64,000 nucleotides of DNA from Halomonas sp. McH1-25. GTDB lineage: Bacteria; Pseudomonadota; Gammaproteobacteria; Pseudomonadales; Halomonadaceae. Both the position numbers and the translations under genes were made by a program. Location of the stretch: NCBI RefSeq assembly GCF_022348165.1, contig NZ_JAKRFI010000001.1:1-64000 (forward strand), given 5' to 3'. This document shows positions 57,601 to 64,000 of this stretch, in pieces; the first letter of the stretch is position 1, and the number at the start of each line of letters is the position of its first letter. The notes beneath the pieces were generated by a model. That model searched no databases. It was not told the origin of the DNA and saw nothing but the letters and a program-made list of their open reading frames with translations.

Positions 57601-57960
57601 TGCAACGGACGGCGCGTGCCGCTGCACCCCACCGGGCGCAGCGGCGAGGCGGTGGCCGGCGTGCGTTATAGAGCCTGGCAGCCGCCATCGGCGCTTCATC
57701 CGCGAATTCCGGTGCACGCTCCGCTGGTGTTCGATATCATCGATACCTGGAATCAGCGCTCGGTCGGCGGATGCACCTATCACGTATCGCACCCGGCGGG
57801 GCGCAATTACGCTACCTTCCCGGTCAATGCCAACGAAGCGGAAGCACGTCGCCTGGCGCGTTTCTGGGCCCATGGCCATACTCAGGGGCGGGTGCCGGCC
57901 ACGCCGGAGATCCCGAGTCTGGAACTGCCGCTGACGCTCGATCTGCGTCGGCCCACCTGA
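54637..57960 (+). CDS. Transglutaminase-like protease fused to DUF2126 (amidoligase-like)
   Basis: A 1107-residue protein. An N-terminal beta domain (about 1-110) is followed by the transglutaminase-like domain with Cys180 (GSCRDSAW), His229 (DLHAWTEVF) and Asp245 (GLDPTSG) forming a full triad. From about 310 comes DUF2126, including LTLGGEPTFVSVDD, DPGVIEVNVMPAGDW and GTGGGNHVTLGG. These resemble the metal/ATP-binding strands of glutamine-synthetase-type carboxylate-amine ligases, as proposed for this family. One polypeptide could thus both make and break isopeptide bonds. The ATG follows GTGGAG by 6 bases. It is divergent from the ATP-grasp/alpha-E pair. Confidence 0.88.
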   Translation: MTIRVVLHHRTRYRFDRPVQLSPHLIRLRPAPHCRTPIEAYSLAIGGGAHFLNWQQDPFGNFIARTVFPDKLTELSVDVEVIAPMTVINPFDFFVEEYADSFPFGYPEALRKELAPYLEVREDGPRLAEWLAQVPREPRGTVDFLVDLNRRLQHDISYLVRMEPGVQSCEETLGKASGSCRDSAWLLVQILRHLGLASRFVSGYLIQLAADVKALDGPSGTDVDFTDLHAWTEVFIPGAGWVGLDPTSGLLAGEGHIPLAATPEPSSAAPISGFSDECEVEFEFSMQVERIHEDPRVTKPYSEEQWARIMALGERVDARLNDNDVRLTLGGEPTFVSVDDMDGAEWNTAAMGPTKRRLAGDLLKRLRRRFAAGGLLHTHQGKWYPGESLPRWALACYWRKDGTPLWRDEALLADDRQSGRYDVADARRFGEALCRRLVIAGDRLIPAYEDAYYYLWREHTLPVNVDPRRYDLDDDEERRRLARLLERGLGEMTGFALPLRHSLREAHTWESGAWPLRRDHLYLVPGDSPMGLRLPLTALPWSERPDIPHPQSLFEFRQGLGDVHGEVMRRHSQFHRLAHDGVHERPRRGATGQDWQEQPSIDAGERVIHTSLCLETREGRLHVFLPPLTKLEHYLDLVASVEDTAAELDMPVVVEGYPPPADPRLQKFMITPDPGVIEVNVMPAGDWPTLVDNTTILYEEARQARLGTEKFMLDGRHTGTGGGNHVTLGGATPIDSPFLRRPDLLGSLLTYWQHHPSLSYLFAGLFLGPTSQAPRVDEARHESLYELEIALSQIPEGEVPQPWLVDRLLRHLLADITGNTHRAEFCIDKLYSPDTETGRLGLVELRAFEMPPHARMSLMQMLLIRALVARCWERPYRGKLVRWGTALHDRWLLPHFLWADLGDVLDDLRDAGFDFEAAWFAPFLEFRFPAHGRVAYRNVELELRQAIEPWHVLGEENAGGGTARYVDSSVERLQVKVTGMSGDRYVVTCNGRRVPLHPTGRSGEAVAGVRYRAWQPPSALHPRIPVHAPLVFDIIDTWNQRSVGGCTYHVSHPAGRNYATFPVNANEAEARRLARFWAHGHTQGRVPATPEIPSLELPLTLDLRRPT

Positions 57961-58150
57961 GCCGATTCGATGAGATAGCCGGGCTGGGGGTGTGTAATTG
58001 GCGCATACGCCAGCATGCCCGGCATGTATCGTCGTGGCGAGTAGTGCGATGGCCGGAAACGGACAAGGAGCGTCGCTTCATCCCGGCCTGTTTGCGCGTT
58101 CAAACGGGTAACTTTCCATGCTGGGTGAAGTTCAAGGCAGCGGAGCCGAT

Positions 58151-60694
58151 ATGGCGTCACCGCTTGATGAAGACGATGCGGTCGCCAAACTGCTCGCAGG
58201 CTACGTTCCCGCAGGGCAATACGACGTCCTGTTTAGCGACGAAGGGCGAGTGCGCGAGCATTGGCGCGGTCTGCTCGGTGAACTGGCGACCCTTGGCGAG
58301 CAAGGCCTGGCGGAACGTGCCGACGAAGTCCAGCGCCTGCTTTACGAAAACGGGGTCACATTCAATGTGCACGACGACACGCACGGTCGTCTGCGCACCT
58401 GGCGTGTCGACCCGTTGCCGTTGGCGATTTCCCCAGCCGAGTGGCAAGAGCTCGAGGCTGGCCTGATCCAGCGCAGCCGACTGCTCAATGCGTTACTGAC
58501 CGATCTCTACGGTCCGCGCCGCTTGATCGACGAAGGCTACCTTCCCCCCGAACTCGTTTTCGGTCATCCCGGTTTTCTGTTGGCCTGCGACCAGAGCCTG
58601 GCGACACAGGGTCCCGGCCTGGTCTTTCACGGTATCGATCTGGTTCGCGACGCCCAAGGCCAGTGGCGGGTCTTCGGCGATCGCCTGCAAGCCCCGTCAG
58701 GGGCCGGCTATGCGCTCGAAAACCGCATCATCCTGGCGCGCGCCATGCCCACGCTATACCGCGAGGCGCCGCTGCGCCGCCTGGCCGGCTTTCTCGAAGC
58801 CGAGCACATGGCGCTGACGACCATGGCACCGGTGCAACGCGAACAGTCCAATATCGTGCTGCTGACGCCGGGCCCGGGTAGCGACAGCTATTTCGAGCAT
58901 GCCTACCTGGCCAACTACATGAACCTGTCGCTGGTCGAGAGTCTGGACCTCGTGGTGCGTGACGGCCGCGTGTGGATGCGTACGCTAGGGGGGCTCAAGC
59001 CGGTGGATGTCATCCTGCGTCGCCTGGAAGACGCCTGGTGCGACCCGCTGGAGCTGCGCAGCGACTCGGTGATCGGCGTGCCCGGCCTGGTCCAGGCGGC
59101 GCGTAGCGGTCACGTGGCCATGGCCAACCCATTGGGTGTCGGCGTGCTCGAACATCCCGGGTTGGCGCCGTACCTGCCGGCGCTGTGCCAGCGATTGCTT
59201 GGCGAACCGCTGCGGCTGCAGGCGCCGGAAAGCTGGTGGTGCGGCGATCCGGCATCGCTGACGCAAGTGCTGGCGCAGTTCGAGCGGTTGACGCTGCGCA
59301 CCATCGATCCCGGGGCGCTGCCTGTCGCAGTGGCGGAGCTCAACGACAGGCAGGCCGGCGCGCTGCGCGACAAGCTGCTGGCCCACCCCGAGCGTTATGT
59401 CGCTCTGCGTCCCGTCGCGTCGGCGTCCGCGCCGGTCTACGATGACGAACAACGGCGGTTCGTCTCACGGCCCTTCAATCTGCGCATGTTCGTGACCCGC
59501 GAGGCGGCGGAGCGGGACAGCAACGAGTGGGGATACCGCGCCATGCCCGGTGGGCTGGCCTGGGTGGGTGCGCCGGGCCTGCCATCGCTGCGCAGCGAGG
59601 TGGTCAAGGACGTCTGGGTGTTGGCCGAAACGCCGCAGCCGCACATCAGCCAGCTTCGCCAGGCCACCGGACCGATCGTGGTCACTCGCGACGGCGTCGA
59701 TCTGCCCAGCCGGGTGGCCGACAGCCTGTTTTGGCTGGGACGCTACGGAGAACGTCTGGACGTGCGTTCGCGGCTGCTGCGCGAGGGGTTGTTGCGTCTG
59801 CTCGAACAGGAGCAGGACGAATACGCCGACAGCACGCTGATCGATCTGTTCGAAGCGCTCGAACTCGAGATGCCGGAAGTGGCCCAGGGCGAGCGTCGCT
59901 TCCTGGAACTGCGTGCAGCCTTGCTGACTCTGCTAAGCGACGAGGCCGTAGGTAGCTTACCCAGGTGCTTCCAGCAGATGTTGCGCAATTGCCGGGCGGT
60001 ACGCGACCATCTGGGTGACGACTCCTGGCGGGTGATCAATCATCTTCGCCGCCATACGGCGGCGTTGCCCAAGGTGCCTTCGGCCAGCGCCGGCCGGCGG
60101 GCCTGCGAGGAGAATATCACCCAGTTGGCGGCTTTCTTCGGCCTGTGCAACGAAACCATGCCGCATCATTACGGCTGGCGTTTCATGGACATCGGGCGCT
60201 TCATCGAACGTGCGCTGGGAACGCTCGAGTTGCTGCGGCGCGTGCTGACCGATGCGCATGAGCCCGGCATCCCGTTGTGGGAGGTCGTGCTGGCCACCAC
60301 CGACAATTTCACCGCCTACCGGCGGCGCTATCGCAGTGAGCTGCATCCTACCGCGATCCTCGACCTGCTGCTGTTCGACGAAGGCAACCCCCGCTCGGTG
60401 GGCTACATGCTCAGGCGTCTGGGGCAGCAGATCGAGCGCCTGCCGCAGCCTGCCGGTACGCCGTATCGCTCGCGCGAGCAGCGGCTCATCCTGCAGGCAA
60501 CGAGTACGTTGCAACTTGCCGACATCGCCCTGCTGTCCGACGTGCATGCCTCGGAACCGGCGCGTGAGGCACTGTCGACGCTGTTCGCCGATCTGCTCGA
60601 GCCGCTGGAACAGCTTTCCGATGCGATCAGCCACACGCATTTCAGCCATGCCGAGACGCCCCGGCAACTGCTCAGGATGCAGGTGCAACCGTGA
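58151..60694 (+). CDS. ATP-grasp/alpha-E fusion protein, ATP-grasp part degenerate
   Basis: An 847-residue protein. Residues about 1-500 align with the stand-alone permuted ATP-grasp protein at 52988-54442 (shared DLVRDxxG, APSGxGYxLENR, YFEHAYLA). Residues about 518-847 are an alpha-E domain starting LPSRVADSLFWLGRYGERLD. In the ATP-grasp half the EDN metal ligands read GDR, and the VVKPANESGGYG nucleotide loop is replaced by LRTIDPGALPVAV, so catalysis is doubtful. The ATG at 58151 has GGAG 5 bases upstream; an ATG at 58118 would add 11 residues but lacks a good ribosome site. Its end overlaps the next gene by 4 bases. Confidence 0.88.
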   Translation: MASPLDEDDAVAKLLAGYVPAGQYDVLFSDEGRVREHWRGLLGELATLGEQGLAERADEVQRLLYENGVTFNVHDDTHGRLRTWRVDPLPLAISPAEWQELEAGLIQRSRLLNALLTDLYGPRRLIDEGYLPPELVFGHPGFLLACDQSLATQGPGLVFHGIDLVRDAQGQWRVFGDRLQAPSGAGYALENRIILARAMPTLYREAPLRRLAGFLEAEHMALTTMAPVQREQSNIVLLTPGPGSDSYFEHAYLANYMNLSLVESLDLVVRDGRVWMRTLGGLKPVDVILRRLEDAWCDPLELRSDSVIGVPGLVQAARSGHVAMANPLGVGVLEHPGLAPYLPALCQRLLGEPLRLQAPESWWCGDPASLTQVLAQFERLTLRTIDPGALPVAVAELNDRQAGALRDKLLAHPERYVALRPVASASAPVYDDEQRRFVSRPFNLRMFVTREAAERDSNEWGYRAMPGGLAWVGAPGLPSLRSEVVKDVWVLAETPQPHISQLRQATGPIVVTRDGVDLPSRVADSLFWLGRYGERLDVRSRLLREGLLRLLEQEQDEYADSTLIDLFEALELEMPEVAQGERRFLELRAALLTLLSDEAVGSLPRCFQQMLRNCRAVRDHLGDDSWRVINHLRRHTAALPKVPSASAGRRACEENITQLAAFFGLCNETMPHHYGWRFMDIGRFIERALGTLELLRRVLTDAHEPGIPLWEVVLATTDNFTAYRRRYRSELHPTAILDLLLFDEGNPRSVGYMLRRLGQQIERLPQPAGTPYRSREQRLILQATSTLQLADIALLSDVHASEPAREALSTLFADLLEPLEQLSDAISHTHFSHAETPRQLLRMQVQP

Positions 60695-61575
60695 TCTACC
60701 AGCTTTCCCACACCACACGCTACGAATACAGCGCACCGGTCGCACTCTGCCACAATGAGGCGCGCATGCTGCCGCGCGAGCTGCCGTGGCAGCGCTGCGA
60801 ACCTTCCCGGGTGCAGATCGCTCCGACACCGGCGGTGCAGAGCGAGCGGATGGACTTCTTCGGCAACCGGGTCATGTACTTTGCCATCCAGGATATTCAT
60901 CAGGCACTGGAGGTGACGGTCAGCACGCGTTTGCAGACGCTCGCCAGGCCTACGCTGCCGGCAGCCTGGAAGGATGACTGGCAGAGCTGCCGCGCTACCC
61001 TGGCCGGCGCTGCCGAGCGCTCCTGCCTGCATGCCCGCATGTTTCGCCTCGATTCGCCGTTCATTCGCAGCGATGCCCGCCTGGCCGATTACGCCAAGCC
61101 GAGCTTTGCCTCGGGACGACCATTGCTCGAGGCGGTCCAGGATCTCAATCGGCGCATTTATGAGGACTTCACTTACGATCCCAGCTTCACCACCCTGGCA
61201 ACCCCGCTGATGCACGTCCTCGAGCAGCGTCGCGGTGTCTGCCAGGACTTCGCCCACCTGGCCATCGGTTGCCTGCGCTCCATCGGGCTGGCGGCGCGTT
61301 ACGTCAGCGGCTATCTGGAAACTCTGCCGCCACCGGGACAGCCCAAGCTGGTCGGCGCCGATGCGTCGCATGCCTGGCTGGCCGTGTTTCTGCCGGGCTG
61401 GGGATGGCTGGAGCTCGACCCGACTAATGGCAGCCTGCCGGGTGAGCAGCACATCGTCGTCGCCTGGGGCCGGGATTACGGCGACGTACCGCCCCTGACC
61501 GGCGTGATGAGCGGCGGCGGCGAGCATAGCCTGGAAGTGGCGGTGGATGTGATGCCGGTGACCGAGGCGGCCTGA
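60691..61575 (+). CDS. Transglutaminase family protein
   Basis: A 294-residue protein starting with GTG (GTGA overlap with the fusion gene). An N-terminal beta domain (about 1-85, MIYQLSHTTRYEYSAPV) precedes the transglutaminase-like catalytic domain with Cys184 (RRGVCQDFAHL), His227 (DASHAWLAVF) and Asp243 (LELDPTNG). No signal peptide, so cytoplasmic. Bacterial members of this family are usually predicted peptidases. It is the last gene of the transglutaminase/ATP-grasp run and a short paralogue of the N-terminal half of the 1107-residue protein. Confidence 0.92.
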   Translation: MIYQLSHTTRYEYSAPVALCHNEARMLPRELPWQRCEPSRVQIAPTPAVQSERMDFFGNRVMYFAIQDIHQALEVTVSTRLQTLARPTLPAAWKDDWQSCRATLAGAAERSCLHARMFRLDSPFIRSDARLADYAKPSFASGRPLLEAVQDLNRRIYEDFTYDPSFTTLATPLMHVLEQRRGVCQDFAHLAIGCLRSIGLAARYVSGYLETLPPPGQPKLVGADASHAWLAVFLPGWGWLELDPTNGSLPGEQHIVVAWGRDYGDVPPLTGVMSGGGEHSLEVAVDVMPVTEAA

Positions 61576-61630
61576 TACGGTTTACAAGCCCTGGCAGTTT
61601 CGTGGCCATGCCGGGCCGGGGCAGGCCTGC

Positions 61631-61693
61631 GTGAAGGCGCTGTAAATCCTTCCCTGGACGCTACATTCGCCATCCCTGGCGAATGACCTTCAC
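61631..61693. repeat. 63-base palindromic intergenic element
   Basis: The outer arms GTGAAGG/CCTTCAC enclose an inner perfect stem ATTCGCCA-TCCC-TGGCGAAT. It lies in the 205-base gap between the convergent transglutaminase and BenE genes. It looks like a REP-type extragenic element, and I have the impression that similar sequences recur in Halomonas genomes, which I cannot verify here. Confidence 0.6.
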
Positions 61694-61780
61694 TCCGACT
61701 TGCCCCGTCCCTACGCGATGCCTGTTGCGATTCGACTGGCTACGCCTTGCAATGGCAAGACGCCGTGCGGAGTCTAGATG

Positions 61781-62992
61781 TCAGGCCTTGTTGGAACGCC
61801 GCCACACGACCAGCGCCGCCAGTCCCGCTAGCAAGCCCCAGAATGCCGAGCCGATGCCGAGCAGGCTGATCCCCGACGCCGTCACCAGAAAGGTGATCAG
61901 GGCGGCCTCGCGGTGCGTGTCCTCCCTGACGGCCGTGGCCAGGCCGGAACCGATGGTCGCCAGCAGGGCGAGCCCGGCGATGGCCATGATCAGCTCGCGG
62001 GGAAAGGCCGTGAACAGCGCCGTCACCGTCGCGCCGAGCACCCCCATGAGCAGGTAGAACACGCCGGCGGCGACTGCCGCGGTGTAACGCTTGGCGGGTT
62101 GATCGTGCGCTTCGGGCCCCATGCAGATTGCCGCCGTGATAGCGGCGAGATTGAAGGCGAAACCGCCGAACGGCGCCAGCAGCAGGGTGGCGACGCCCGT
62201 CCAGCCGATCAGCGGGGAGAGCGGAGGGGAGTAACCCGAGGCGCGGATCACGGCGATACCCGGCAGGTTCTGCGAGGCCATGGTCACCACGAACAGGGGG
62301 ATGCCCACCCCGATCAGCGTCGGGAGCGAAAAGCTCGGCATGGTGAAGACCGGCACGGCTAAGGCCAGCTCGACGCTGCCGATATCCAGCAGGCCCTGTG
62401 CCAGGGCAACGACAACGCCTACGGCGAGTACGCAGACGATGGCATAGCGTGGCCACAATCGCTTGGCGAGCAGGTAAGCGACGAACATGCTCAATGGCAG
62501 CAGCCAGCGCGACTCCATGGCAACGAAGACATCCAGCCCGAAGCGCAGCAGCACGCCGGCGAGCATGGCCGACGCTATCGCCGGGGGAATGCGATGCATG
62601 ACCCGTTCGAAAAGACCGGTCGCGCCGCACAGGGTAATCAGCAGGGCCGAAAACAGGAAAGCGCCGATGGCCTCGCTCATGGCAATGCCCGGCAGGCTGG
62701 TGGCGAGCAGGGCGGCGCCCGGCGTCGACCAGGCCGTGAGCAGCGGCATGCGATAGCGCAGCGAGAAGCCCAGCGTCGTCAGCCCCGTACCGATGCCCAG
62801 CGCCCATAGCCAGGAGCCGATCTGGGCTTGGCTGGCGCCGGCCGCTTCCGCCGCCTGGAAAATGATCGCCGCCGAACTGGTGTAACCCACGAGGACGGCG
62901 ACGAAGCCCGAGACCACACTGGACGCGGCCATATCGCGAAATAGCGAGAAATGCCGGGGGCGCCGGGCGGTCGTTGAGGGTTCCTGAGCCAT
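61781..62992 (-). CDS. BenE-family benzoate/H+ symporter
   Basis: A 403-residue inner-membrane protein with about 12 membrane segments, starting HFSLFRDMAASSVVSGFVAVLVGYTSS and containing AFWGLLAGLAALVVW near the end. The BenE family pattern is clear, including TAWSTPGAALLATS and GGFAFNLAAITAAICMG. BenE imports benzoate with protons in Acinetobacter, but many homologues stand apart from benzoate degradation genes, as here, so the substrate is uncertain. It is divergently paired with an XRE/cupin regulator; a 16-bp palindrome covers its probable -10 region. Confidence 0.85.
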   Translation of the reverse strand: MAQEPSTTARRPRHFSLFRDMAASSVVSGFVAVLVGYTSSAAIIFQAAEAAGASQAQIGSWLWALGIGTGLTTLGFSLRYRMPLLTAWSTPGAALLATSLPGIAMSEAIGAFLFSALLITLCGATGLFERVMHRIPPAIASAMLAGVLLRFGLDVFVAMESRWLLPLSMFVAYLLAKRLWPRYAIVCVLAVGVVVALAQGLLDIGSVELALAVPVFTMPSFSLPTLIGVGIPLFVVTMASQNLPGIAVIRASGYSPPLSPLIGWTGVATLLLAPFGGFAFNLAAITAAICMGPEAHDQPAKRYTAAVAAGVFYLLMGVLGATVTALFTAFPRELIMAIAGLALLATIGSGLATAVREDTHREAALITFLVTASGISLLGIGSAFWGLLAGLAALVVWRRSNKA

Positions 62993-63011
62993 GTGCGCCT
63001 CGTTGTGTCTT

Positions 63012-63027
63012 GTGCGTTATAACGCAC
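63012..63027. promoter_or_regulatory. Operator copy 1: perfect 16-bp palindrome
   Basis: GTGCGTTATAACGCAC is a perfect inverted repeat. It overlaps a minus-strand TATAAC that would serve as -10 for the BenE gene, 20-35 bases before its start. It is probably the binding site of the adjacent XRE/cupin regulator. Confidence 0.65.
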
Positions 63028-63048
63028 GATGGAGTGCAACATACCACC

Positions 63049-63064
63049 GGGCGTTATGACGTAC
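63049..63064. promoter_or_regulatory. Operator copy 2: related 16-bp site
   Basis: GGGCGTTATGACGTAC matches operator copy 1 at 13 of 16 positions and lies 37 bases from it centre to centre. It overlaps a plus-strand TACAAT (63062-63067) that is a candidate -10 for the regulator gene, suggesting autoregulation. Confidence 0.55.
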
Positions 63065-63091
63065 AATGGTGGTCCGCATCGGGAGCCCTTC

Positions 63092-63661
63092 ATGCAGGAA
63101 ATCGCCCAACATATCGCCATTACCTTGAAGACGTTGCGACAGGCACGTGGCTGGAGCCTGGATCGTACCGCCCGGGAGACCGGCGTCAGCAAGGCCATGC
63201 TGGGACAGATCGAGCGGCATGAGTCGAGCCCCACCGTGGCGACGCTGTGGAAGATCGCCAGTGGGCTCGGCGTGTCGTTTTCCCAGTTTCTCGAAACTTC
63301 GGGCGTGGCCGAAGGCACGTTGCTTCGACGTGGTCAGACGGCGGCGCTGGTCGAACGTGCGCCGGGAATGCAGGTGGTGCCGCTGTTCCCGTTCGAGTCC
63401 GAGCTGGGCTTCGAGTTCTTCGTGATCGACCTGGCGCCGGGGGCGCTCAGCGAATCCACGCCGCATGCCAGGGGCGTGGTGGAACACATCGTCGTCATCG
63501 AAGGAGAGATGGACGTCTGCGTCGAAGGCGTCTGGCAGCCTCTCAAACCTGGCGAAGGGCTACGCTTCGCGGCCGACAGGGCGCATGGCTATCGCAATCG
63601 ACACCACAGCGCCGCGCGCTTCCATGACGTCATCCACTATCCGCGCCGGATCGACGTCTGA
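63092..63661 (+). CDS. XRE-family regulator with C-terminal cupin domain
   Basis: A 189-residue regulator. The helix-turn-helix domain (about 8-62) includes LKTLRQARGWSLDRTARETG and SKAMLGQIERHESSPTVATL. A cupin ligand-binding domain follows (about 105-180), with HARGVVEHIVVIEGEMDV and LKPGEGLRFAADRAHGYRN. Such HTH-cupin proteins usually repress a neighbouring transporter or catabolic gene and respond to a small molecule. The ATG follows GGGAG. It is divergent from the BenE transporter, its likely target, with two operator-like repeats between them. Confidence 0.92.
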   Translation: MQEIAQHIAITLKTLRQARGWSLDRTARETGVSKAMLGQIERHESSPTVATLWKIASGLGVSFSQFLETSGVAEGTLLRRGQTAALVERAPGMQVVPLFPFESELGFEFFVIDLAPGALSESTPHARGVVEHIVVIEGEMDVCVEGVWQPLKPGEGLRFAADRAHGYRNRHHSAARFHDVIHYPRRIDV

Positions 63662-63673
63662 CGACAGCGTAAC

Positions 63674-64000
63674 TCAGGGGGCGGCATCCAGTACGGTGCG
63701 CAGACCGAGCCCGAGCATCAGCGTCAACGAGAAGCTGAGCATGGTGCCGAGCAGGACATATTCGGTCAGCTTGCGGTCGCGATCCTCGCGCAGGTCGCCG
63801 AATCGCAATACCGACTTGGCGGCCAGCAGGAAGCCGATCGGCGTCCACTCCCCGGCCAGCACGAAGGTCAGCACCAGAAACCGCTCCAGCATGCCGATAC
63901 GCGCCCCGGCGTCCGCCAGGGTGCTGCGATTGTCGACCTGGGCGCTCCAGCGGCGCATGACCAGCGCAATCAGGATCGACAGCGGGCGGGTGATCAGCAG
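63674..64000 (-). CDS. DUF3307-like membrane protein, C-terminal part (partial)
   Basis: The frame is open through the right edge of the window, so only the last 109 codons are present. The sequence ARIGMLERFLVLTFVLAGEW, then IGFLLAAKSVLRFGDLR and LTEYVLLGTMLSFSLTL, gives two or three membrane segments. It matches what I recall of the C-terminal region of DUF3307 proteins. Function unknown. It converges with the XRE/cupin gene. Confidence 0.6.
   Translation of the reverse strand: MLITRPLSILIALVMRRWSAQVDNRSTLADAGARIGMLERFLVLTFVLAGEWTPIGFLLAAKSVLRFGDLREDRDRKLTEYVLLGTMLSFSLTLMLGLGLRTVLDAAP

Overview
This 64 kb stretch is a gammaproteobacterial chromosome of high G+C content, most likely from the Halomonadaceae (Halomonas or a close relative). 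That placement rests on inference from gene order (rpoE-rseABC-mucD-lepA-lepB-rnc-era-recO-pdxJ, then barA/cysM-rlmD-relA-mazG) and on protein style, not on a marker-gene comparison. Coding density is very high, many genes overlap by 1-4 bases, and I see no rRNA, tRNA, CRISPR array, insertion sequence or prophage. No gene-free stretch exceeds about 300 bases.

Region by region. 1-5.5 kb: the end of etfA with its terminator, then a six-gene TonB energy-transduction operon of the TonB2/TtpC type (DUF3450 coiled-coil protein, large ExbB-like protein, ExbB, ExbD, TonB, TPR protein). 5.5-11.3 kb: xthA with a small basic partner, an RhlB-like RNA helicase, dinG and a class I DAHP synthase. 11.5-22 kb: the envelope-stress module rpoE-rseA-rseB-rseC-mucD, with two candidate sigma-E promoters, followed by lepA, lepB, rnc, era, recO and a pdxJ with an unusual His/Cys-rich tail. 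22-33 kb: the barA/gacS hybrid kinase facing pdxJ, then cysM, rlmD, relA, mazG and ppc, ending at a large imperfect palindrome. 33-43 kb: panE-like reductase, topB, a large unknown membrane protein (TTG start), a SEC-C protein, ampG, rfaH, slyD and a 41-codon membrane protein resembling the cbb3-oxidase subunit CcoM. The last lies behind two FNR/Anr-type boxes placed exactly as expected for a class II promoter. 43-50.8 kb: two GGDEF-EAL proteins with degenerate GGDEF loops, a lytic transglycosylase, proS, and a nitrilase-family hydrolase next to a GNAT acetyltransferase.

50.9-61.6 kb is the most unusual part. It holds a zinc-ribbon/HExxH metalloprotein, a stand-alone alpha-E protein, a stand-alone circularly permuted ATP-grasp protein and, divergently, a 1107-residue transglutaminase-DUF2126 protein, an ATP-grasp/alpha-E fusion and a second transglutaminase. 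Families of this kind have been predicted by comparative genomics to form a peptide-synthesis or protein-tagging system, but to my knowledge the product is not established. The fusion protein seems to have lost the ATP-grasp residues that the stand-alone copy keeps, suggesting one active and one structural or regulatory paralogue.

61.6-64 kb: a palindromic intergenic element, a BenE-family transporter divergent from an XRE/cupin regulator with two copies of a 16-bp operator between them, and the C-terminal part of a DUF3307-like membrane protein running off the window.
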